Shown here piece by piece: positions 10,985 to 21,002 of a stretch of 64,000 nt of DNA (position 1 is the first letter of the stretch; each line of letters begins with the position of its first letter). Below the pieces are notes generated by a model that was not told where the DNA came from, did not search any database, and saw nothing but the letters and a program-made list of their open reading frames with translations. The translations under genes and the position numbers were made by a program. Source of the DNA: Artocarpus heterophyllus (taxonomy: Eukaryota; Streptophyta; Magnoliopsida; Rosales; Moraceae); contig CM046333.1 in NCBI GenBank assembly GCA_025403435.1, positions 12,115,770-12,179,769 of the forward strand, written 5' to 3'.

Positions 10985-11735
10985 CTATTGGATTAGATTT
11001 CATTCCAATTGGAACCATCAAATTGCAATTCAATCCCATGTTATCTTCACTCTTACCAAAGCCATCAGATAAGATATCTATATATTTTTATCATGGTTGT
11101 CGGATTGGATTTCATCACATTACCAACAATTAGATTGGATTTCAAAATCCCATGTTATCTTCACTCTTACCAAAGCTATCTGATAAGATATCTACACATT
11201 TTTATCATGGCCTTTAGATTGGATTTCATCATGTTACCAACCATTAGATTAGATTTTAGAATCCCATATTATCTTCACTCTTACCAAAGCCATCAGATAA
11301 GATATCTACATATTTTTATCACAGTCGTCGGATTGGATTTCATCACATTACCAACCGTTATATTGGATTTTAGAATCTTAGTTAACTTCCCTCTTACCAA
11401 AGCCATTTGTTAAGATACCTACATATTTTTATCACGGCTTTTATATTGGATTTCATCATATTACTAACTGTTAGATTGAATTTCAGAATCTCATATTATC
11501 TTCACACTTACTAAAGCCATCAGATAAGATATCTACATATTTTTATCACGACTGTCGAATTGGATTTCATCACATTACTAACTATTAGATTGGAATTTAA
11601 TATTATATTTATCTTCGCTCTTACCAAAGTCATCAGATAAGATATCTAGATATTTTTTATCACGACTGTCAGATTTGGATTTTATCATATTACTAACTGT
11701 TAGATTGGACTTTAGAATCCTATTTTTTGACCTTT
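10985..11735. repeat. 114-bp minisatellite, about 6-7 units
   Basis: The phrase TTATCTTCACTCTTACC and its variants occur at 11041, 11155, 11269, 11382, 11496 and 11610, a spacing of 114, 114, 113, 114 and 114 bp. Each unit also carries AGATAAGATATCTACATAT, which contains the palindrome AGATATCT, and TTGGATTTCATCACATTACC. A 134-codon plus-strand ORF across it is a by-product, because 114 is divisible by 3. The array sits between the divergent Harbinger genes and ends just before a TATA box, so it occupies promoter or enhancer space. Confidence 0.9.
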
Positions 11736-11743
11736 ATTTATTC

Positions 11744-11752
11744 TATAAATAG
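11744..11752 (+). promoter_or_regulatory. TATA box downstream of minisatellite
   Basis: TATAAATAG is followed by a start-like region and a CT-rich leader (CATCTCTTCTCTTTGTCC near 11790-11815). The position fits a plus-strand promoter for Harbinger ORF1. This is inference from spacing and composition. Confidence 0.5.
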
Positions 11753-12149
11753 TAAGTTACCCATGAATATAAATCACTTTTGAAGTATACTTCAAATCAT
11801 CTCTTCTCTTTGTCCTTCTCCTTTTCATTAACAAGTTTTTGTCCCCAAATCAATCCTTTCATTGAAAAAGAAGGGCTTCAAACCAACAAAGTGCCTCATA
11901 TACTCCTGAAGGAGACCAACACTTATGCCATATTTACGATGACATTTCTCAAAACCCTATTGCAAGTATTAACCAATCTAGAGAACAATTCTAGACTTGG
12001 GTGCACGAAAGTTCCCACGGCACAAAACCAAGCACCATAGCTCAGGATTGCAATCAAAGATCGTTGTAGTGTCGCATGCAGTGTATCCTTCAAGCTGTAG
12101 GCAAATCCATGGGATGCATAAAACAAATTGAAAATTTGAATCTGAGTAG

Positions 12150-14636
12150 CACTTCAGAACAAGATATTGTATATATGTATATATATATTATTATTAAGCT
12201 ACAAATATTAAAACTTTTTGCATTTTATAATTATATTTATATTATTTTGTAGATAAACCAAGCTAAGGAAATAATGATGCTAAATATATATTTTAGCAAA
12301 GCATTCAAATTTGATCATGTCTATGTTAGAAAACAAAACGGAGCGAAATTTTAAAAGTTTTAAATCAAAGTCTTTTCTCAATAATAAGTTTGACATGCTA
12401 TGTACGTAAATTAATAATAGATCTTACGTACCTCTTTGTATAGCGAAGTTTGTAAAAAAACCCGAAAAGAGTATAACATTCTAGAAGAGCCTCAACTAAC
12501 TAGTCGCCTTTGCTATTCTCTATCTACGATCGGAGTGCAAGTGGTCGCATGTCGTACAGTCTTCCTCCGATGACTCTCCTTCTAACCACTTAAGAAAACC
12601 GAGACCTAAGGTTTTAGATGTTGAAAAATAGCTCTTTGGGAGTTTTAGAGTTTCTCTCTCTATGCTTCTCAAATGATCTAGAGTACAATGAAAAATAGTT
12701 CCCCTTTTATAGTGGTCAAATCCGGGGTTAGTCATTATCAGATTAGGCTTCAAAATTAGAGTTTGGATCAGTTTCTAACTAAAAAATGCGTGAATACATT
12801 ATCTGTTACCAGCTATAGTCGACCACGATACAAAGGCACGGTCGACCGCACCATCGCAATCTAGGAGTTCGAATCGAATTTGAACTCCTCAAGTTGACCT
12901 GATTAATCCAATCTCAACCAATTGGATAAATCCTATCTTATTTGACATAGGTATCTTTTATAGAGCCTCAATTTTAATTCAAATAACCTATTAGAAAAGT
13001 TATCTAATTAAAATAGTCATATACAGATTAACTCATACAAATAAAATATGTCCAAATAATTCAACATGTCTATCTTGAATTAATTCACAAAATTAATTCA
13101 ACTAATAAACCAATCATGAATTATTAAATCCAATCAATTCAAATTTTAGCCAGTCTAATAATTAACATAAGTCACCAGTATATAGGAAAAACATGCTATA
13201 TCGTTATAGGAATTATTATGAGCTAGTAAAAGAGATCTAATGGATATATATAGATCAAGCTCCTATAATTATAAAATAACATATCCCATATACGTATATT
13301 TTATAATTATCGACTCTAACGCTACTCCACTAAAAGCTTAGAGATACACTCTCAAACTATATAAAATTTTAAAGCCATCATCTATGACATATCATAATGT
13401 GTAACATTACCATAGGATATTCATAATCGGCTGAAGGATAAATTTTGTTTTACCTTCCGGATTATTTTTACCTTGTATTCCATTATCTTACCACTAGAAT
13501 GCTTACTTTCTATAAATAGTATACCATTCGCTTACACCTATGTATTTGAATAATTGAGCAATCCAATCTTCCAATTACATGATAATACCTATAAGAGAAT
13601 ATCATTAACTCTAAAAGAGCTATAGATTCCATATCTATGAATAATAGGTCTACGTCAATCAAGAGTCATGTCTTCAACATACCAGCATGTGTTATCAAAA
13701 AACATAAGTCAAGAATACGGGCCCCTTGTTCATTTTAGGATTAAGACATAACATATATGATTGTCAAATTAAATTGCTTTAAACATAAGGAATGAGTAAT
13801 CAAATCAATTTAACTTTTTGTTCCAATCCAATATATCATCACCTATGACAATATATCAATGTTTTTACTTATGGAGTCTCACTCTGATTACCAAGATAAG
13901 CCATCTCCTGTTAGGGATGTAGACAACAAATAACAATCTTAACATGAATAAAACACCCAACTTTGTTTCTTTGATTGTAGACCTTATCATTTAAACTATC
14001 ACTTTTAAGGTTTATGTCTTCCACATAATCTGTCCATTATATGCACGATTTTAAAGGTTTAGACTGACAGTTTCAAGCTTTTGTTTGTTTATCATATATT
14101 TAACAGAAATGGACATAAAGAGGACAACGTTTGGTATATAATAAATAAACTCTTCATTGATTAAATGTCTTTAAAAACTTATTACATCATTTAATTCTCA
14201 GAGCATCATATCTAATAATCCAGCCAATCCTTAAAAATATTAAAAAATTTATAGACCCACTTCAAAGTCTCCTAAATCGGATTCTCCTAGTTTGTCTTCT
14301 TTTTCTCTAAACTTAAAAGACGAAGAAGGTGGGGGTAGCTCATCTCAGCAACTTCGTGAATTGCTATAACATGGTAACTCAGATAGGCAATAAAATTACT
14401 AATTCCAACTACTACAAGCCCAAGATTAGGCCAAAAAAATAGCATTGACTGAAATTCAGGAGGAGAACAAAATTTTATTCAAAGATTTGGATTCCATTGC
14501 CAATCTAAATTTATATGAGTCGGTTCATAGCAAGCATTCCAAAATTTTAGATCAAGGATTCAACAATGTATCTAATGCTTTTGGGCAATATTTTGACGAT
14601 GTTGGAGGACCACAAATTGACCTGCTAGATTACTAA
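12150..14636 (+). pseudogene. Harbinger ORF1 (Myb/NAM-associated) relic, split by an LTR
   Basis: Two parts remain. The left part includes TSEQDIVY before a GTATAT donor near 12169 and an exon at 12253-12323 (AKEIMMLNIYFSKAFKFDHV), like the linker between the Myb-like and NAM-associated regions of PIF ORF1. The right part starts near 14262 with SDSPSLSSFSLNLKDEEGG and SSSQ. It continues with a broken stretch and ends in a 63-codon open frame (14445-14636) reading EENKILFKDLDSIANLNLYE, typical of the NAM-associated C-terminus. The LTR at 12324 interrupts it within the exon. ORF1 proteins bind element DNA and help import the transposase. The family is known; assignment here is by motif. Confidence 0.6.
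12324..14200 (-). mobile_element. Copia-like solo LTR, minus strand
   Basis: On the plus strand this begins TGTTAGAAAACAAAACGG at 12324, so on the minus strand it ends in CTAACA, a common Copia LTR terminus. Reading on the minus strand, a TTATAAAAGGGGAAC core promoter occurs near 12707, followed by a leader with GAGAGAGAAACTCTAAAAC, as in many Copia LTRs. There is no primer-binding site, polypurine tract or coding DNA beside it, so it is a solo or truncated LTR. The far end is uncertain: TGTTAAGATTG at about 13946 (minus) or a point near 14200 are both possible. It interrupts Harbinger ORF1. The small ORF at 12520-12753 lies over the leader and is not a gene. Confidence 0.5.
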
Positions 14637-14924
14637 AACATTGACCTTTATATAGTCTAAGATGTGTGTATGTGTGTGTCTGTGTTTTTTTTTTTTCAGT
14701 GGCGTAGTATTTTTATGTAATTTTTATTATGTATGCATTTTATATGTTTGAATTTTAATGCTTTTATTTTTTATTGCATATTGCACATAATTTTTAAATA
14801 ATTTTAAAAAGATAAGGGAAAATTGTTTAAAAATATGTATTTTGAGGTAAAAATTAGGAATTACATAAATTTCACTACTAGAAATTTAAGATTATACTAC
14901 CCTTATTTAATGACTTTTTTTAAA

Positions 14925-15165
14925 AAAACCGTCGTGATAAGGGAGAAAAACGCATAGAATTACGCCCGAGAAGATGAAAACCGTCGTGGTAAGAGTAGAG
15001 GCCTACCATGACGTTTTTTTTAAAAATCGTCATAGTAGATTTGACTTTCCACGACGATTTTTTAAAAAATCATTGTGGAAGGTTTGGTTTTTCACAACAG
15101 TTTTTTAAAAAACTGTCATGGAAGGTGTGCTTTCCACAACGATTTTTTAAAAAACTGTCTTATAA
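14925..15165. repeat. Left subterminal repeats of CACTA element
   Basis: About six diverged copies of the AAACCGTCGTGG / AAACTGTCATGG motif in both orientations, spaced 20-40 bp. These are the usual binding sites for the CACTA-encoded TNPA-type protein. Confidence 0.85.
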
Positions 15166-15580
15166 TGTGGGGATTAAAAGGTGTAATTTTAGCCCCCACT
15201 CTAAACTGCGCCCTATCTAGGGCTTTATATTTTGAAATTTTGCTCAAAATATCTCACTGCCCCAATCTGTAACTCTCTCTCTCACTCTTTCGCCTTCACC
15301 ATCGCTGCCATTGCCGTCGACCCAACCCATCGTCACCGTCACCGCCGCCATCGTCATTGCCGCATCTCACTGTTGTCGTCACCGTCGCCACTTCTCGCTA
15401 TCGCCGTCATTCAGTGAGTCCATTTTGCATTTTTTGCGTTTTTTTGTTTGTCATGGTAATGTTTTCGTTGTTTAATAAATGAAACAAATCATTGATAATT
15501 TTTCTCTCGTCTTTTTTTTTTTTTTCTTTTTCGATTTCTTTTTTGGTTTCTTTCGTGATTGAATAAAAAAGTATGTTGCT

Positions 15581-15809
15581 TTGTATGTTATGGGTCGTGA
15601 TATTCCAAAGTACTCTAACGTATACACAATATTGTTATTGCTAAGAAATTATGCCGCCACGACCAATAGTATTCTTTACCACTTGGATGAATATGTACCA
15701 TCTTTGAAAATGAAGAATGTACAAGCCAATCTGGGAAATTTGAGCCTGCATATTTATAAACAGCAAGTTTGGTCAAGTTAGTGTGAGGTCGTCGCCCATT
15801 AAGTGCCTC
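15581..15809 (+). other. Unassigned 66-codon ORF in CACTA element
   Basis: Codes for a short peptide starting MYVMGRDIPKYSNVYT. I do not recognise it. It lies between the GC-rich exon-like stretch and the NLR fragment and could be an exon of the element's own gene that includes the downstream Ulp1 domain. No splice structure can be fixed. Confidence 0.25.
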
Positions 15810-16208
15810 TTATGCTGTTCTTGTATCAGTAACATCACCCTGCCATTCCAAAGTTAACCTACTAAGGTTCACTTTTTTATCCATTAAATTGACTTTCTCA
15901 ACGTCTTTAACATCATGAACGTATTGAAGTCCAGAAATACAAAGCCTTCCAACCAACTGTTGAGGCTTTCTAAACTCTTTAATGCTAGAGCCTGTATCGT
16001 GTTCACCTAATACAAATTTAGTTAATGTCTGCAACTCTGTCAAATTACTAATATGTGGTGGCATCTCTTTTAAAGATGTGTAAGTAGTTTTGAGATGACG
16101 CAAATGGATCAGTCTTCCCACGTCAGTTGGCAGCCGAGTAAGATTTTCGCAGTGTCCTAATAACAGTCTGCAAATTGTACAAGTACAAATTGAACAACAA
16201 TAAGTCAA
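15810..16208 (-). pseudogene. Captured NLR (RPP13-like) leucine-rich-repeat fragment
   Basis: The minus-strand frame reads LLLGHCENLTRLPTDVGRLI, HLRHLKTTYTSLKEMPPHIS, NLTELQTLTKFVLGEH, GSSIKEF, QLVGRLCISGLQYVHDVKDV and LSRLTLEW. This is the junction between the NB-ARC linker and the first leucine-rich repeats of CC-NB-LRR immune receptors of the RPP13-like/I2-like type (LP--IG-L-NLR, NLT-LQTL--F--G, G-L-I-GLQNV-). About 115 residues are left of a protein normally around 1,000 residues long. There is no NB-ARC, and the first 13 codons of the ORF are not homologous. It lies antisense inside the CACTA element, between an unassigned exon and the Ulp1 exons. I infer capture by the transposon. A frame this clean suggests recent capture or limited decay. 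Confidence 0.85.
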
Positions 16209-16687
16209 GTGTTACACACAAATCTGACATTAATTTTAGCTGCAGACCTGCTTATATATGGCATTGTGATGACCTTGTTGCTGCTTACCAAATGAAAAAA
16301 ATAAGCACATGATAAATTTTCTAATTAATTGTATATACCCTATAACTATAGTATATTTTAGGCCTATTATGTTCTTTTAGCGATTGCTATTTTCTCTCAA
16401 ATGCATTTTTTTTTTTTTGGTAGAATTTTCCTAATGCAAATAGATCATCATTATTAGTAAAAGGAAATTAAAGAAAGGAATTAAACAGGAAAATTAAAAT
16501 GAACAAATAAGGAAAAAAAAGGGAAGGAATCTTTCAAATAATTGTATTGTTCCCTCTTTGATTTTGTGGTTGTTCTTTCTTTTCAATATAATCCCTTAAC
16601 TTTGATCGATCATATTGTATATGATAAGCTAGTGACGTTGGATCTATCACATCACTCCTCTATCTGTTAGCTTAAGTATCGAGGGGG

Positions 16688-17163
16688 AAATTATTTTTCG
16701 TGCCATACTATGTTGGAGAACATTGGATGTTAGCATTTATTTCACCATGGGAAGACCAAATATTTTCGTTTGATCCCCTCGGACACCCACCATGTGATGA
16801 TTTCATATCACTCACAAGATTGTAAGTATTAATTTTTCTTGAAAAATAACTAGGTTAAGTTTTACATAATTATGTTTATTAATTCATCTTAATTATGACA
16901 CATTGTTAGGGTGCTTAATGATTGAAAACTTCAAGTGGGAAGCGGTGTAATATTGTGACCGAACGGAATGCTATATTCCAAACATAAGTCTAAGACAACA
17001 AGGAAACATAGAATGCGGTTTTTTTATTCTACTTTTCACACGGGATATGATTAATAATAGTATACAAGCCCTAGCAAAAAAGAAATTTGATATACATACA
17101 GATATAAATGAAGTTAGAATTGAGTGGGTACAATTTATAAAAAGGAATGTCAAATTTAGCTAA
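16688..17163 (+). pseudogene. Ulp1-type (C48) cysteine protease domain of CACTA element
   Basis: Exon A (16688-16821) reads KLFFVPYYVGEHWMLAFISP, then WEDQIFSFDPLGHPPCDDF, and ends at a strong GTAAGT donor. It holds the catalytic His (EHW) and Asp (FDPL). An intron follows with an acceptor near 16909. The second part (about 16966-17163) reads CYIPNISLRQQGNIECGFFI, with Gln and the catalytic Cys (ECGFF), then LLFTRDMI and a lysine-rich tail ending in TAA. The H-D-Q-C order is that of SUMO proteases. Many plant CACTA and MULE elements carry such domains. The frame just after the acceptor has stops, so either my acceptor is wrong or the gene is broken. No N-terminal part was found. Confidence 0.75.
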
Positions 17164-17215
17164 AGATAGTAGATAAATTATTGTGTAAAATAGTTCAATG
17201 TAAATGATTTTATAA

Positions 17216-17330
17216 AGACCTTGTAATTTCAATATACATTTTTTTTTTTTTGCAGTCAGTACCTTGTAGTAATAGACCTTGTAATTTCAATATACATTTT
17301 TTTTTTGCAATCAGTACCTTGTAGTAATAG
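17216..17330. repeat. Direct duplication of about 64 bp in CACTA element
   Basis: ACCTTGTAATTTCAATATAC followed by a T run and CAGTACCTTGTAGTAATAG occurs twice in tandem (about 17218-17271 and 17275-17330). The T run is 13 versus 9 long. Confidence 0.75.
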
Positions 17331-17394
17331 ATATTACACGAGACTAGCCATCCCGTAAAAAATCAAAAGTTCGTTCTTTTTTTTGTGCAAGACC

Positions 17395-17735
17395 AAATTT
17401 CCACAACCGTTGTTAACAAAAACTGTCGTGGAAACATCACCTTACATGACGGTTTCTATAAAAACTGTCAGGTAAGGTCCAAGTATGTCAATTTTTTGCG
17501 ATGGTTTTTTGAAAAATTGTCGTGTAAGCTACTATTTCCATGACGGTTTTTTGAGAAAATTGTCATGATAAAGGGGCCCAAACACTTAAATTTGACACTT
17601 AAATGGATGTTCTACGATAGTAAAAAACCGTCATGTAAAATCAATTTGGTACAACAATAGAGGTTTTTACGGTAGTTTTTAACCGTCGTGAAAGTTTTCT
17701 ATGACAATTGAAAACTGTCATAGAAGGCCATATTT
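17395..17735. repeat. Right subterminal repeats of CACTA element
   Basis: Ten or more copies of ACCGTCGTG / AACTGTCATG-type motifs in both orientations, matching the left subterminal array. Confidence 0.85.
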
Positions 17736-17960
17736 GTAGTAGTGTTTCTAAAGTAAACTTTAAGATTTTAAAACCAAAAAAAGAAAAAAAAAATCAGATG
17801 GCACTTTGTGCTATTTGAACAATGTTGCACCATATTTGGTGCAATGCTATACCAATTGCCAAAATGGCATTGGTATTTAGTGTGGGCTTAGAGCCCAATT
17901 TTGCTTCATATTGACGTCGGACGCTATAATAGTGCCAACTTTGGAGAAGCACTAAATAGG

Positions 17961-18435
17961 GTTTGTATGAGATTATTTGTTAGTTTGAGGGGTATTATAG
18001 TTTTTGATAATCACTTTATATATTTCAATAAGTAAAAGAGCTCTTTTCAAAATTCAACCTAGTTTGGAATATTTATGAAATTAATCTTCCAAATAACAAT
18101 TTTTTAATTGGACAAAATAGTTCCATTCGTTACAAAGAAGTAATTAACTTTCTGCTAGTCTCTTTCTGCTTTTTTTTTTTTTTTGAAAGCAATCATCTCA
18201 CAAGGCCAAATATATGTGCATCTATCTTCATATTTAGGGATGAATAAAAAACTCGATAACCCGATGAACCCAACTAACCCAACCCAATATAACCTGAACC
18301 CGTCAAGTAATTCAAGCCAACCCAACCTAATCTGAGGTTTCATTAGGTGGGTTTGAGTTGGGATTTTCTCAACCTATCTTAACCAGAACCCACCTAATTT
18401 ATTTATATATATAGTATTTATATTATATATTTATA

Positions 18436-18469
<34 letters not shown>

Positions 18470-18867
18470 TACACATACACAAAGCTTAAAAATGCATTTT
18501 GACAAAACATATATGTGTATTATTTGTTATGCATTTACATTAATAAATGGAAGCTTATTATGTTTTATGTCAAGTGATGGATCCTGCATTACAAATGTAA
18601 AGGATGTTTGAGTGGAGATGCTTGGAATTAAAAGTTATGTACTACATTGGTTGATATTTCTTAGTATTTTTGTTGCATTGGTTTCTATTATTGTTTATTT
18701 GTTTGTTTGTGACTTAATGTACTTGATTTCAATTTGTATTGTGGAGCCTTTTGTCTTTATGTTAGCCTTAACTTATTGAAACAATTTTAGATTTTTATAA
18801 GATCAATATCTCATGAATTTTAGCTATTTAACTCATTTTGGGTTCAACAATAAGTTTTGATTTTTTT
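17961..18867. other. Intergenic stretch with ACCCAACC-rich patch and TA repeat
   Basis: A patch rich in AACCC (for example CCCAACTAACCCAACCCAAT near 18265) lies at 18255-18400, followed by a (TA)n run at about 18435-18470. A T14 run lies near 18168-18184. A related AACCC-rich patch occurs at 19830-20000, on the other side of the foldback element, so both may be halves of one older element split by it. No coding region. Confidence 0.5.
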
Positions 18868-19804
18868 GGGATTATTTTCACATTTTCTTCCCAAACTATG
18901 TCACTTTTATCACTTTGCTCTACGTACCACTTAATTGCTTCAAACTTTGTTTTGTCAGCAAGTTTTCTCATTTCATCCAACTTCGTTAAATTTTGTACGG
19001 TTTTTTGTAGAATGCTTTTATATTTTCCCCCCAAACTATGTTACGTGTTATTTTGTCCCCCAACTTCCAAAATATGTCACTATGTTTCCTAATTTTATTT
19101 TTGGTTAGTAAATAACCTCTTTCTGTCCAATTTTGTTTGGCTTTATAAGTCATTTTTTTTCTTCTAACTTTGGGGGAAAAAACTTAAGCATAAAAAAGAT
19201 TTTAAGGGGAAAAAATTAAGGAAAAAGAATTCAAGGAAAACGTATTATTTTTGTAAACCATTCCAATCATATAAAATAGCTTAAGTAGAAGGAAAAAAAA
19301 CCTACGAAATTTCTTAAAAGAATAGAGCTCTTGAAGGTTTTTTTTTTTTTTTTTTTTTAAGAACACATTATTTTAAATTTTTTTTTGTAAGGAGCTCCCT
19401 TTTGGATTTTCTTTGCATTTGTATTTGAATAACATGTTGTAAACAATATTCATATGCAAATTATAGGTATACGGATTGCTTGGACGTGGAAGTCTTATAA
19501 AGTTGGAAGAAAAACAAATCAATTTATTAATGGAACAGAATTAGATGGAAGAAGGTTTATTTGCTAAAAAAAATTAATGGGACATAATAACACATATTGA
19601 AAGTCGGTGAGAAGGGGTAAAATAACATAATTGATGTAATTTGGGGGGAATATAAAAATATTCTACAAACAATCGTCCAAAAACTTACAAAATTGAATAA
19701 AAAGGGATACTTGTTGATGAAACAAAGTATGAAAGGATTAAATAGTATATTTTAAAAGTCAAGAGGCAAAGTGATATGGTTTAGGGGAAATGTAAAAATA
19801 ATCC
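18868..19804. mobile_element. Foldback element with arms of about 300 bp
   Basis: The left arm starts GGGATTATTTTCACATTTTC at 18868. In reverse complement the right end gives GGATTATTTTTACATTTCCC. The match continues inward with a few gaps (AACTATGTCAC..TATCACTTTGC against AACCATATCACTTTGC, then AGTTTTCTCATTTCATCCAA against AGTATCCCTTTTTATTCAAT, and GTAGAATGCTTTTATATT against GTAGAATATTTTTATATT). Arms run about 18868-19165 and 19480-19804, with a spacer of about 310 bp. ORFs of 68 and 84 codons over the left arm are antisense shadows. No coding capacity. It fits a non-autonomous MULE or foldback type. T-rich flanks hide any target duplication. Confidence 0.8.
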
Positions 19805-20042
19805 TTTTTATTTTTTATTTTTATATTACTCAACCTGACCAAATCACCCAATCTTAATTAGGTTTTGGTAGGTTGGCTTTGAACTTTAGATTAATTAAAT
19901 GTGATAAATTTAAAATCAATTTACCTAAACTTTGAAAAAGTGCTTCGAGATTTTTAAAAACCCAACCTAAGGCAACTGATGTTCGCCCCCTAAATTCAAA
20001 TTCCTTCCAACATTTCCCTTCTCCCAAACAAGAAGGAAATAA
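19805..20042. other. AACCC-rich patch
   Basis: Resembles 18255-18400 (CAACCTGACCAAATCACCCA). It ends at AAATAA, where the next MITE cluster begins. Confidence 0.4.
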
Positions 20043-20127
20043 GGGCATGTTTGTTTTAGGAATTTTTTGGATCTAATAAACTCGAATTTAGATTTGAGTA
20101 TTAAGAATCATTTGGATATATGTTTGT

Positions 20128-20429
20128 TTTCCCTAAAATCTGAATCAAATGAGTATTAAGGGTCTGTTTGGTAAATGATTTGAATTAGTGATTTGATTTG
20201 AATTAGTGTGATTTAAATTAGGATTTGAGTTAGTGATTTGAATTTTTATCCGAATTGGTGTTTGGATGTGCATTTAGGTTTCCCTAAAATCTGAATCAAA
20301 TGAGTATTAAGGGTCTGTTTGGTAAATGATTTGAATTAGTGATTTGATTTGAGTTAGTGTGATTTAAATTAGGATTTGAGTTAGTGATTTGAATTTTTAT
20401 CCGAATTGGTGTTTGGATGTGCATTTAGG
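20128..20429. repeat. Near-perfect 151-bp tandem duplication
   Basis: Two copies, 20128-20278 and 20279-20429, each from TTTCCCTAAAATCTG to GTGCATTTAGG. I see one difference (GAATTAGTGTGA against GAGTTAGTGTGA). It duplicates the outer end of the foldback arm, including GGGTCTGTTTGGTAAATG. Such similarity means a recent event. Confidence 0.92.
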
Positions 20430-20882
20430 TCTTAATCTGAACATGAAATAAAATTGAAATTTGTGTTTGGAGAGGTAGTGAAAATAGTTTTTGATTTATT
20501 AACAAATCTAATAAAATCTTAATGTTAATGATCTTAAAAAAGGTGTAATGTAGATCTTAATTTATTCCTCTTTTCATTATGAACACAATGAAAAAAGAAT
20601 AATCTCAATTGGATATCAAATGAAGAAGTTATGATTTTTTTCTCAAATATAGGAAAGAGAATTTTAGTTTTTACTGTAGCAGAGATATCAGAGTATCAAA
20701 AGTTTGGGGATGAGAACTCTGAAAATTTAGATTTTGATATTCAAAGGATTCGAATTTTGAGGGAAGTAACGTATTCAAAGGATTCTTAATACTCAAATCT
20801 AAATTTGGTTTATTGAGTCTAAATAATACTCAAAACAAGCAGACCCTAAGAGTTTAAGTTTTCAGAGTTCTTACTCTCTTTA

Positions 20883-21002
20883 GGGCCCGTTTGGTTCGAG
20901 TATTTGAGTAGAGTTTTTGAATGAAGATTTAAATTTTTGTGAAAGAAAATACTGTAGCAAAATGATTCAAACTGTGATTCGAATATCCAACCAAACGGGT
21001 CC
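20883..21002. mobile_element. Tourist-like MITE with TTA duplication
   Basis: 120 bp with ends GGGCCCGTTTGGTTCGAGTA and, in reverse complement, GGACCCGTTTGGTTGGATA. TTA flanks both sides (20880-20882, 21003-21005), the PIF/Harbinger-type target duplication. A relative lies at 28006-28120. Confidence 0.92.

Larger units (their letters stand above)
14873..17744. mobile_element. CACTA element with TTT target duplication
   Basis: Left end CACTACTAGAAATTT and right end, in reverse complement, CACTACTACAAATATGG. The bases TTT flank both ends (14870-14872 and 17745-17747), giving the 3-bp duplication expected of CACTA transposons. Both ends carry many short subterminal repeats of the AACCGTCGTGG type. 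The 2.87-kb body has no TNP2 transposase. It carries an Ulp1-type protease relic on the plus strand and an NLR fragment on the minus strand. A GC-richer stretch at 15285-15415 (TCACCGTCACCGCCGCC) ending in CAGTGAGT looks like an exon end with a donor site. The element is therefore non-autonomous and inserted into the Harbinger element. Confidence 0.92.
9158..17960. mobile_element. Decayed PIF/Harbinger element with nested insertions
   Basis: A transposase relic on the minus strand (9485-10690) and ORF1 relics on the plus strand (12253-14636) lie divergently, the two-gene plan of PIF/Harbinger. Left end candidate: CATCTCCAACCTATTGCAC, with GGTGC/GCACC direct and inverted phrases near 9180-9225. 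Right end candidate near 17930-17960: in reverse complement GTGCTTCTCCAAAGTTGGCAC, again with GCACC/GGTGC phrases inside. The ends share TCTCCAA and their inner repeat style but are diverged, and a TTA target duplication is not clear. A Copia-like LTR (12324 to about 14200) and a CACTA element (14873-17744) account for about 4.7 kb of the 8.8 kb. Confidence 0.6.

Noticed and set aside
11009..11413. 134-codon ORF with repeated peptide blocks
   Set aside because: By-product of the 114-bp minisatellite (38 codons per unit); no start context or homology.
15232..15417. His/Arg-rich 61-codon ORF in the CACTA element
   Set aside because: Low-complexity ACCGTC/GCCGCC repeats; more likely an untranslated or differently framed exon.
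18838..19092. 84-codon ORF in the foldback arm
   Set aside because: Matches no family, and the inverted arm carries stops in the same frame.
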